The notes under the pieces: generated by a model
What the model was told of the DNA's origin: nothing
The model's input: the letters and a program-made list of their open reading frames with translations, nothing else
Databases searched by the model: none
Position numbers and translations under genes: made by a program
Source: JAFCUW01 sp049898325
Lineage (GTDB): Bacteria; Pseudomonadota; Gammaproteobacteria; Burkholderiales; Burkholderiaceae_D
Direction: 5' to 3'
Assembly: GCF_049898325.1 (NCBI RefSeq)
Contig: NZ_JAFCXL010000006.1
Span: 186,001 to 250,000 of the forward strand
DNA length: 64,000 nucleotides
In this document: positions 1-6,423 of the stretch, one piece after another
Layout of the letters: each line of letters starts with the position of its first letter
Position numbering within the stretch: the stretch's first letter is position 1

Positions 1-657
1 AGGCAGGTGGCCGACTGGGCCGCCGCCGAACAGACGGGCGGCGCGGCGATGATCATCACCGGCGCCAGCGCCTGGCAGCGCCGCATCGCCAACAGCTTCG
101 CCGCCCGCTGGAAGCAGCTCGGTTACGCCTCGCAGCAACTGGTGCTGGCCGATACCAACGGCTACCTGAGCGAAGCGGCGCTGGCCCAGTTGCGCGGCCA
201 GATCGAGACGGCCGCACCAGTGCTGCTCTTCGCCGCGCTCGACCCCAGCCAGGCCGGCCAGGTGCGCGCCGCCGCCGGCACCACGCTGCCCTTCTACGCC
301 ACCTCGTCGGTCAATCCGGGCGCCGATCCGGCCAACATGATTGCCGACCTGGTGGGCGTGCGCCTGCTCGACCTGCCGTGGGAAGTCCAGCCCGGCCACG
401 CCGCGGCGATGGTCTACCCGCGCTGGAGCGGCGCCGCCACCGCGCTCGACCTGGACCGCCTGTACGCGCTGGGCATCGACAGTTTTCGGGTGGCCCGCGA
501 AATGAGCACCAATCCCGGCCGCAGCTTCACCCTCGACGGCGTCACCGGCGCCTTGACGATCGACTTCGGCAAGGGGCCGGCGCGCTTTCAGCGGGTCCAG
601 CGCGCCGCCATCTACCAGGGCGGCGGCTTTTCGCTGATCGGGCCGGCCACCCCTTGA
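1..657 (+). CDS. LppC/LpoA-family penicillin-binding protein activator, C-terminal part
   Basis: The frame is open from the first base, so the gene starts upstream of the window and only about 218 C-terminal residues are present. The sequence reads as the second half of an LppC (YraM/LpoA) periplasmic-binding-protein-like domain: an alternating alpha/beta fold, a stretch beginning AAMIITGASAWQRRIANSF, and a typical close around GRSFTLDGVTGAL. LppC proteins are outer-membrane lipoproteins that in enterobacteria activate PBP1A. The N-terminal lipobox cannot be seen here. The following genes yraN, diaA and dolP reproduce the E. coli yraM-yraN-diaA-yraP order, which strongly supports the call. 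The gap to yraN is only 3 bases, so the two are almost certainly cotranscribed. Confidence 0.85.
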   Translation, partial: RQVADWAAAEQTGGAAMIITGASAWQRRIANSFAARWKQLGYASQQLVLADTNGYLSEAALAQLRGQIETAAPVLLFAALDPSQAGQVRAAAGTTLPFYATSSVNPGADPANMIADLVGVRLLDLPWEVQPGHAAAMVYPRWSGAATALDLDRLYALGIDSFRVAREMSTNPGRSFTLDGVTGALTIDFGKGPARFQRVQRAAIYQGGGFSLIGPATP

Positions 658-660
658 GCC

Positions 661-1020
661 ATGTGGGGCAAACGACTCAGTGCGCGCCAGCAGCAGGGCC
701 GTGCCGGCGAGCAGGCGGCGTTGACGTTCCTGCAGCGGCGCGGCCTGGTGCTGGTGGAAGCGAACTTCGCCTGCAAGGGCGGCGAGATCGATTTGATCGT
801 GCGCGATGGCGCCACGCTGGTGTTTGTCGAAGTGCGCGAGCGCGCCGATGAAGGCCATGGCGGCGCCGCGGCCAGCATCGGGCCGGCCAAGATCCGGCGC
901 ATCATCCACGCCGCCGAAACGTATTTGCAGCGCTTCGACGACCTGCCCGCATGCCGCATCGACGTCGTCGCCATCGACGCCGGCCACATCGAATGGCTGC
1001 AAAACGCCATCGAGGTATAA
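661..1020 (+). CDS. YraN family (UPF0102) nuclease-fold protein
   Basis: The product is 119 aa, normal for the family. It shows the family hallmarks: GRAGEQAALTFLQRRG near the N-terminus, then GEIDLI and LVFVEVR, which form the acidic and lysine/arginine core of a restriction-endonuclease-like (PD-(D/E)xK) fold. The function of YraN is not established; the fold suggests DNA or RNA metabolism. The ATG lies 3 bases after the lppC stop, so translation probably continues from the upstream gene. Family assignment is secure, role is not. Confidence 0.9.
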   Translation: MWGKRLSARQQQGRAGEQAALTFLQRRGLVLVEANFACKGGEIDLIVRDGATLVFVEVRERADEGHGGAAASIGPAKIRRIIHAAETYLQRFDDLPACRIDVVAIDAGHIEWLQNAIEV

Positions 1021-1055
1021 AAGCGCCTGCATTTTGTAAGCAAGCTTAACAGCAC

Positions 1056-1087
1056 TTGTGCTGTCCCTTCACCGCCTGCACTATAAT
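1056..1087 (+). promoter_or_regulatory. Candidate sigma-70 promoter for diaA
   Basis: A perfect TATAAT lies at 1082-1087. The -35 is weak; the best match, TTGTGC at 1056-1061, leaves a 20-base spacer. The diaA ATG begins only 8 bases after the -10 box and no Shine-Dalgarno sequence is visible between them, so a transcript from here would be leaderless or nearly so. Confidence 0.5.
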
Positions 1088-1095
1088 CCGACCCT

Positions 1096-1689
1096 ATGAA
1101 TACTCAACGCATCCTCGCCCATTTCCAGGAAAGCGCCGACCTGAAGCTTCGGGCCGCGCCGCTTCTGACCCAGCCCATTTCCGAAGCGATCGACCTGATG
1201 TTCGGCGCCTTGTCGAATGGCAATAAGATCCTCGCCTGCGGCAACGGCGGCTCGGCGGCCGACTGCCAGCACTTCGCCGCCGAGCTGGTGGGCCGCTTCG
1301 AGCGCGAGCGTTTTCCCCTGCCCGCGCTGGCGCTGACGACCGACACCTCGATCCTGACGGCGGTGGGCAACGACTACAGCTACCGCGAGATTTTTTCCAA
1401 GCAGGTGCAGGCCTTCGGCCAGGCTGGCGACATCCTGCTGGCGCTGTCGACCTCGGGCAATTCGGCCAATGTGCTGGCGGCCGTCGAAGCGGCGCTCGAG
1501 CGCGAGATGCGCGTCGTCGCCCTGACCGGCAAGGACGGCGGGGAACTGGGCAAGATGCTCACCGACGCCGACGTGCACATCTGCGTGCCGCACAGCCGCA
1601 CCGCGCGCATCCAGGAAGTGCACCTGGTGGCGATTCACTGTATTTGCGACGGTATCGATGTCGCCCTGTTTGGAGGAGATGAACAATGA
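1096..1689 (+). CDS. diaA: SIS-domain protein: DiaA / phosphoheptose isomerase (GmhA-like)
   Basis: The product is 197 aa and is a single sugar-isomerase (SIS) domain. Visible motifs are the phosphosugar loop CGNGGSAADCQHFAAELVGR, the second loop LALSTSGNSANV, and the C-terminal HLVAIHCICDGID helix with the histidine used by GmhA. GmhA makes D-glycero-manno-heptose-7-phosphate for LPS; DiaA is a tetrameric DnaA-binding homologue that promotes replication initiation. The sequence alone does not separate them, because the GmhA glutamate and histidine are both present. Synteny with yraN and dolP favours the DiaA orthologue. It overlaps dolP by 4 bases (ATGA), implying translational coupling. Confidence 0.85.
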   Translation: MNTQRILAHFQESADLKLRAAPLLTQPISEAIDLMFGALSNGNKILACGNGGSAADCQHFAAELVGRFERERFPLPALALTTDTSILTAVGNDYSYREIFSKQVQAFGQAGDILLALSTSGNSANVLAAVEAALEREMRVVALTGKDGGELGKMLTDADVHICVPHSRTARIQEVHLVAIHCICDGIDVALFGGDEQ

Positions 1690-2315
1690 AGCAATCCGTT
1701 CCAGCCGTCCTGCTGTCCAAGGCCATCGTCTGCGCCGCCCTGCTGGCGAGCCTGTCCGGCTGCGTCGAGATGGTGGTGGGCGGCGCCGTCATGGGCGCCG
1801 TCGCCACCGCCGACCGCCGCACCCTGGGCGCGCAGACGGAAGACAAGTCGATCACCGTCAAGGCCGAATTGCGGGTGCCGAAAATCGCCGGCCTGGATGC
1901 GCACGTCAACATCGCCGCCTTCAATCGCCGCGTGCTGCTCACCGGTGAAGTGCCCGACAACGCCGCCAAGGCCACCGTCGAGCGCGAAGTGCGCGCCATC
2001 GAAGGGGTGCTGAGCGTCGAGAACGAGCTCGAAGTGGCCGGTCCGTCGAGCTACACCTCGCGTTCGAGCGACGCCCTGATCACCACCAAGGTCAAGGCCA
2101 GCCTGGTCGACATGAAGACCATTTCGGCCACCTCGTTCAAGGTCGTCACCGAGCGCGGCACGGTCTACCTGATGGGCCGCGTCACCCAGCGCGAAGCGCA
2201 GCTGGCCACCGACATCACCCGTGGCGTCTCCGGCGTGCAAAAAGTGGTCAAGATCTTCGAGTACATCAGCGAAGACGAACTGCGCGCCATGCAGCCGGGC
2301 AAAACCGCTCTCTAA
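1686..2315 (+). CDS. dolP: BON-domain outer-membrane lipoprotein (DolP/YraP-like)
   Basis: The product is 209 aa. It has an N-terminal lipoprotein signal ending in the lipobox LSGC (cysteine about residue 25) and a glycine/alanine-rich stretch GGAVMGAVATADRR. Two BON domains follow, roughly residues 50-115 and 125-195, the first containing VLLTGEVPDNAAKATVEREV and the second YLMGRVTQREAQLATDI. DolP binds anionic phospholipid and supports outer-membrane integrity and BAM function in E. coli. It is coupled to diaA by an ATGA overlap and followed by a strong terminator, so it closes the lppC-yraN-diaA-dolP transcription unit. Confidence 0.92.
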   Translation: MKQSVPAVLLSKAIVCAALLASLSGCVEMVVGGAVMGAVATADRRTLGAQTEDKSITVKAELRVPKIAGLDAHVNIAAFNRRVLLTGEVPDNAAKATVEREVRAIEGVLSVENELEVAGPSSYTSRSSDALITTKVKASLVDMKTISATSFKVVTERGTVYLMGRVTQREAQLATDITRGVSGVQKVVKIFEYISEDELRAMQPGKTAL

Positions 2316-2339
2316 AAAGGTCGGCGGCGATTAGGATAG

Positions 2340-2370
2340 AATCGGGAGCAGAAGTCTCCCGATTTTTTTT
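2340..2370 (+). terminator. Rho-independent terminator after dolP
   Basis: A 9-bp perfect stem AATCGGGAG / CTCCCGATT with a 7-base loop is followed directly by a run of T. It lies 25 bases after the dolP stop. Confidence 0.92.
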
Positions 2371-2394
2371 GCCATTTTTATTCACCGAGCCGCC

Positions 2395-2925
2395 ATGACC
2401 GCCACCGTCCCTGCTGTGTCTCCCCGCCCCTGGCTCAAGCCCGCCATCGTCGCCGCCGTGTTGCTGGCGGCGGTCGGTTTTGCGTATTTGACCTTCGCCA
2501 CCCGGGTCAAGGCGCCCGAAGTCACCTTCATCACCCTCGACGGCCACAAGGTCAGTACCAGCAGCCTGCGCGGCAAGGTCGTCATGGTCAATTTCTGGGC
2601 GACGTCCTGCGTCACCTGCGTCAAGGAAATGCCGCAGATGGTCGAGACCTACAATAAATTCAAGGGAAACGGCCTCGAGTTCGTGGCCGTGGCGATGAAG
2701 TACGACCCGCCGAATTACGTGCTCAATTACACCCAGACGCGCCAGCTGCCCTTCAAGGTGGCGCTCGACACCAGCGGCGAGATCGCGCGGTCCTTCGGCG
2801 ACGTCGCCCTCACGCCCACCACCTTTGTCATCGGCAAGGACGGCGCCATTCTCAAGCGCTACGTGGGCGAGCCCGAGTTCGGCGAGCTGCACCTGTTGCT
2901 GCAAAAGGCGCTGGCGGCGGGATAA
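2395..2925 (+). CDS. Membrane-anchored TlpA/ResA-type thioredoxin
   Basis: The product is 176 aa. One N-terminal transmembrane segment (about residues 17-36) anchors a periplasmic redoxin domain. The active site is FWATSCVTC with cysteines 72 and 75 (CVTC rather than the common CPPC/CEPC), followed by KEMPQMV. A cis-proline region is seen in LTPTTFVIGKDG. Such proteins reduce disulfides or act in cytochrome c maturation; the substrate cannot be told from context. It sits after a terminator, so it is probably transcribed on its own. Its stop codon is 5 bases from the stop of the convergent DUF3034 gene, with no terminator visible between them. Confidence 0.88.
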   Translation: MTATVPAVSPRPWLKPAIVAAVLLAAVGFAYLTFATRVKAPEVTFITLDGHKVSTSSLRGKVVMVNFWATSCVTCVKEMPQMVETYNKFKGNGLEFVAVAMKYDPPNYVLNYTQTRQLPFKVALDTSGEIARSFGDVALTPTTFVIGKDGAILKRYVGEPEFGELHLLLQKALAAG

Positions 2926-2930
2926 GCCAT

Positions 2931-3842
2931 CTAAAAGCCGGCCTGGACGGACAGGTAGGCGCCCTTCTGGTTCTTCGGGTTGAACACGGTGATGTCGCCC
3001 AGCACCGCATAGGCCGCCGTCACCGACACGTGCTTGGTGGGGAACCAGGCGACGAAGGCGTCATAAAAGGCCTTTTCGTGGTCGACGCCCAGGTTCCGCG
3101 GTTTCATGCGGTACTCGGCGCCGGCCACCAGCTTGCGGTTGATCATGTAGGCGGCCGACACTTCCAGCCGGGCCTGGTAGCGCTGGTGCTGGTCGCCGCC
3201 GAAGCCCAACAAACCCAGTTGATTGGCCCGCGTGGCGCGCACGGTGGCATTGAGCAGCACGCTCTGCTCGAGCAGCAGCTTGGTTGCGGCGAGGTAGTAA
3301 TCGACCCCGTGCTCCTCCCTGGCGCCCAGTTGCCTGACGCTGGTGACGGCCAGTGCGCCCAGGCCCGCCACGCCCTTGGTGCGCTTGGCCATGGCGCCGA
3401 CGGCGATCTGCGGCAGCAGGCGGTCCTGGTCGTAGACGGCGTCGCCGGCGAGCTTGATTTTCAGGCCGACGATGTCCTGGTTCAAGCGCAAGGCGTCGAG
3501 CGGCGCCAGGCTGCCCCGCAATTGCTGCGTCGCCAGCGACAGCTCGACGCGGTCGGCGATGCCGACGGCGACGCCGTAGCTGTCGAGCGAATAATCCTGC
3601 GTTCTGACCATCGTGTAATGGGCGTTGGCGCCCCAGCTGTCGCGGCTGCCATAGCCGCTGATCAGCGCCCACGGCACCAGCCCGCCACCACCGGCGCCCT
3701 CGACCGTGCTGACGCCGCCCGTGGCGGTCAGCTTGCCCAGGTCGGGCGTGCCTTGCAACTGGGCATGGGCGCTGGCGCAGCAGAACAGCAGCGCCGCCAG
3801 CACGCCCCCCGCGCGCGACGATAATATGTGTCTAAATTGCAT
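2931..3842 (-). CDS. DUF3034 family exported protein
   Basis: The product is 303 aa with a clear Sec signal peptide ending SAHAQ at about residue 28. The mature part begins with a glycine-rich segment (TATGGVSTVEGAGGGG). It then has alternating amphipathic strands with many aromatic-ended segments, and finishes LSVQAGF, a C-terminal phenylalanine typical of outer-membrane beta-barrels. This matches the DUF3034 family found in betaproteobacteria, whose function is unknown. An outer-membrane or periplasmic location is inferred. It is monocistronic, convergent with the thioredoxin gene and divergent from the ECF sigma factor gene. Confidence 0.85.
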   Translation of the reverse strand: MQFRHILSSRAGGVLAALLFCCASAHAQLQGTPDLGKLTATGGVSTVEGAGGGGLVPWALISGYGSRDSWGANAHYTMVRTQDYSLDSYGVAVGIADRVELSLATQQLRGSLAPLDALRLNQDIVGLKIKLAGDAVYDQDRLLPQIAVGAMAKRTKGVAGLGALAVTSVRQLGAREEHGVDYYLAATKLLLEQSVLLNATVRATRANQLGLLGFGGDQHQRYQARLEVSAAYMINRKLVAGAEYRMKPRNLGVDHEKAFYDAFVAWFPTKHVSVTAAYAVLGDITVFNPKNQKGAYLSVQAGF

Positions 3843-4035
3843 GTATTTCTCCGGAGACCAATTGAAATTCTATCCAAAGCCAACGTTGCCCTCCAGCATT
3901 CTTTTGGCAATGTATAAAAGAACGGGGAAATTTGCATCGATCCGGTAACTTTTTGGTATCGTGCGTGTTGTATTTGCGTATTTGATGCGCCAGCCCCGCA
4001 TGCCTCGATGCCATCCCCTTTTTAAAGGCCCGTTT

Positions 4036-4623
4036 GTGCCCACCGATTTCGCTGCCCTCGATCCCCAGCAATTAAAACTATGGCTGCAAGCGGCCGGCAA
4101 GCGCGACAGCGCCGCCTTTCGCGCGCTCTACGACGCCAGTTCGGCGAAACTGTTTGGCTTCGCGCTGCGTATATTGCATAAGCGCGAACTTGCGGAAGAG
4201 GTGTTGCAAGAGAGTTTCGTGGCGATCTGGAACAATGCCGCCAACTACCAGAGCCATCTCGCCGCACCGATGACCTGGATGGCCACCATCGTCCGGAACA
4301 AGGCCTTCGACCAGTTGCGGCGCAGCAGCGCCGGGGTCGAAATCGATGCGGAACCGTTTGATCCGGAAGTTATCAATGCGCTACAAGACCCCCAACGCAC
4401 GCCCATCGAGGCCTTGCAGATGAGCGGCGACGCCAAGGCCCTGGCCTGGTGCATGTCGGCGCTCGAAGGCGCGCACCGCCAGGTGGTGGCGCTGGCCTAC
4501 TATCACGACCTGTCGCACAGCGAAGTGGCAACGCAGATGAAGCTCCCGATCGGCACCGTGAAAACCTGGATACGGCGCAGCCTGGAAAAATTGCGCGTGT
4601 GCCTGGCCAAGGGGGCCGCATGA
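4036..4623 (+). CDS. ECF RNA polymerase sigma factor
   Basis: The product is about 195 aa. Region 2 contains FRALYDASSAKLFGFALRIL, the acidic LAEEVLQESFVAIW, and MTWMATIVRNKAFDQLRR. Region 4 contains AYYHDLSHSEVATQM and GTVKTWIRRSLEKLR. I chose the GTG at 4036 because AAAGG lies 7 bases upstream and the product then begins next to the conserved core. The frame is open back to a GTG at 3961, but that extension is not sigma-like. The stop overlaps the start of the anti-sigma gene (ATGA at 4620), a standard sigma/anti-sigma arrangement. The inducing signal is not evident. Confidence 0.92.
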   Translation: MPTDFAALDPQQLKLWLQAAGKRDSAAFRALYDASSAKLFGFALRILHKRELAEEVLQESFVAIWNNAANYQSHLAAPMTWMATIVRNKAFDQLRRSSAGVEIDAEPFDPEVINALQDPQRTPIEALQMSGDAKALAWCMSALEGAHRQVVALAYYHDLSHSEVATQMKLPIGTVKTWIRRSLEKLRVCLAKGAA

Positions 4624-5321
4624 ATATCCGCAACAATCCCATCCTGCGCCAGAAACTGGCCGCCGAATACGTGCTGGGCACCCTGCGCGGGGGCGCCCGC
4701 CGGCGCTTCGAGGCCTGGTTGTACCAGGACGCCGACCTGCGCAATCTGTGCGCCGCGTGGCAGCAGCGGCTCGCGCCCATGGCCGAATTTGCCGGCGACG
4801 TGGCGCCACCCAAGCGGGTGTGGACGGCCATCGACCGCCGCCTGCGCTTGACGACGACGCCAGCCGGGCGCATCGCCCAATTCTGGCGCCAGGACCACCT
4901 GGCCTTCTGGCGCAGCCTGGGCATGGTATCGACGGCCTTGACGGCGATGCTGCTGGTGGTCGTGCTGAGCAATCGCGCGCCGAACGCCGTCGCCTACGTT
5001 GCCGCGCTGGCCGACGATCAGACCCACACGACCATGCTCGTCACGGCCGACAGCAGCCGGCGCGACATGGAAATTCGCATGGTCTCGAACCTGCACGTCG
5101 AGGCCGGCAAGTCGCTGCACCTGTGGGCGGTGCCGAAAAGCGGCCATCCCCGCTCGCTCGGCCTGATCACCGCCGGGCGCACCGTGCTGCCCCTGCCGGC
5201 CAGCGCGGTGGGCGACGACGTCGCCGTGCTGGCGGTGTCGCTCGAGCCGCCCGGCGGCTCGCCGGACCCGAACGGGCCGACCGGTCCCGTGATCTACAAG
5301 GGCGCGTGGGTGCGGCTGTAA
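4620..5321 (+). CDS. Anti-sigma factor, RskA-like, single-pass membrane protein
   Basis: The product is 233 aa. The N-terminal cytoplasmic part begins with a helical anti-sigma domain (KLAAEYVLGTLRGGARRRFE). A transmembrane helix follows at about residues 98-116 (MVSTALTAMLLVVVL). The periplasmic C-terminal RskA-type domain includes KSLHLWAVPKSGHPRSLG and ends GAWVRL. By family knowledge it sequesters the ECF sigma factor at the membrane until regulated proteolysis. The ATG overlaps the sigma stop by 4 bases, giving coupled production of the pair. Confidence 0.9.
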   Translation: MNIRNNPILRQKLAAEYVLGTLRGGARRRFEAWLYQDADLRNLCAAWQQRLAPMAEFAGDVAPPKRVWTAIDRRLRLTTTPAGRIAQFWRQDHLAFWRSLGMVSTALTAMLLVVVLSNRAPNAVAYVAALADDQTHTTMLVTADSSRRDMEIRMVSNLHVEAGKSLHLWAVPKSGHPRSLGLITAGRTVLPLPASAVGDDVAVLAVSLEPPGGSPDPNGPTGPVIYKGAWVRL

Positions 5322-5370
5322 GCGATACGGCAAAAAAAGGGGCCGGTGCGACAGACTGCGACGGGGACGC

Positions 5371-5811
5371 TTACTTCGTCACAATCTCGCGCTGCATCGG
5401 CGCCAGCTTCGCCACCAGCTTGTTCGCCACCGACGGCGCCACGCCGTTGTTCTCCATGGCGATCTGCAGATCCTCCGTCAGCGCATTGAACTGCGCATTG
5501 GTGATCTTCAGGCCGGCGTGCACTTCCTTCATCGGTTCTCCCCCATAGGTGCAAGGGCCACCAGCGAGCGCACAGAACTGCTCCGACAGGGCCGCGTGGA
5601 TCTGCTTCGCGTCCGAATCGGCAAAGCTTTCCTTGATGCGTGGGTCGGACAGCAACAAGGGAACGAAGTCGTCAACGATTTTCTTGATGCCCGCCTTGCC
5701 GCCCAGGCCCCGGTAGACGGCATCGTCGGCCGCGCTGGCCGGTGCGAACGCACCGAGCCCGAGGACGGTGATGGCGACCAGCGGCGCAATGGTAGAAGTG
5801 AGTTTTTTCAT
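5371..5811 (-). CDS. Exported group 1 truncated haemoglobin
   Basis: The product is 146 aa: a 27-residue Sec signal ending APASAADD, then a 2-on-2 globin. Visible landmarks are YRGLGGKAGIKKIVDDF, the GGPCTYGGEPMKEVHAGL segment with the likely proximal histidine at position 98, and the ITNAQFNAL helix. Position B10, tyrosine in many TrHb1 proteins, is valine here (DDFVPLL), as I recall for the secreted subfamily. A periplasmic haem protein for O2/NO or redox chemistry is likely; the ligand is unknown. It follows the thioesterase gene by 5 bases, so the two form an operon. Confidence 0.9.
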   Translation of the reverse strand: MKKLTSTIAPLVAITVLGLGAFAPASAADDAVYRGLGGKAGIKKIVDDFVPLLLSDPRIKESFADSDAKQIHAALSEQFCALAGGPCTYGGEPMKEVHAGLKITNAQFNALTEDLQIAMENNGVAPSVANKLVAKLAPMQREIVTK

Positions 5812-5816
5812 GGTGC

Positions 5817-6239
5817 TTATTTGGGATACAGGATCATCTGCGTGCAGCGGAAAATGGCGATCGTCTTGCCCGTCTCGGCGTTGCTGACGACGGCATCCCA
5901 GACCTGGGTGGTGCGCCCCAGGTGGGCCGGCTTGGCCACGCAGGCGATGACGCCATCGCGCAGCGTGCCCAGGTGGTTCGATTTGAGTTCGATGGTGGTG
6001 AAATTGCTCGCCCCTTCCGGCAGGTGCAGCCGGCAGGCATAGCCGCAGCAGGTGTCGGCCAGCGTGACCACGCTGCCCGCATGCAGAAAACCGTTGGGCG
6101 CCAGGTGATGGGGCTGCACCGCCATGCGGGCGGCCACTTCGCCGTTGTCGACGCTGGTGATTTCCATGCCCAGGTAGCCGGGAAATTTGCCCTGGCCGAT
6201 GGCATTGAGGGCTTCGACGGAGAGGGCGGCGTGGCTCAT
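5817..6239 (-). CDS. PaaI-family hot-dog thioesterase
   Basis: The product is 140 aa from the ATG at 6239, which has AGGA 6 bases upstream; the open frame continues to 6338 but without family similarity. The hot-dog thioesterase core is visible: HHLAPNGFLHAGSVVTLADTCCGYA (N-G-x-x-H-A-G motif), then FTTIELKSNHLGTLRDG and LGRTTQVWDAVV. These enzymes hydrolyse acyl-CoA thioesters; the chain specificity cannot be read from sequence. It is first in a two-gene operon with the truncated haemoglobin. Confidence 0.88.
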   Translation of the reverse strand: MSHAALSVEALNAIGQGKFPGYLGMEITSVDNGEVAARMAVQPHHLAPNGFLHAGSVVTLADTCCGYACRLHLPEGASNFTTIELKSNHLGTLRDGVIACVAKPAHLGRTTQVWDAVVSNAETGKTIAIFRCTQMILYPK

Positions 6240-6346
6240 GGGGGTCCTGTATGCGGCGTGGGAATCCGCCATCTTAAGAGAATTTTCGACAGCACGTAAC
6301 AACTTTGCCTCCCCATCTCGATAGTTCTTGCCAAACATTGAGTTTG

Positions 6347-6361
6347 AGATAATTATTCTCG
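6347..6361. promoter_or_regulatory. Fur-box-like palindrome in a divergent promoter region
   Basis: The 15-mer AGATAATTATTCTCG matches the Fur 7-1-7 consensus TGATAATNATTATCA at 11 of 14 informative positions. It lies between the thioesterase/haemoglobin operon and the macroglobulin gene, in a clearly AT-rich pocket. Either direction could be regulated. A Fur function is inference from sequence likeness only. Confidence 0.35.
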
Positions 6362-6423
6362 GGTAACAATCGCCCTCGATTCCCGCTGCCCCGCACCTTC
6401 ACCGCGTTTTGTCTGGACCGCCC

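Noticed and set aside
3944..3970. GGTAAC upstream of the ECF sigma gene as a self-recognised ECF promoter
   Set aside because: A matching -10 element at the right distance is not convincing (CGTGTT at best), so I did not list it as a feature.
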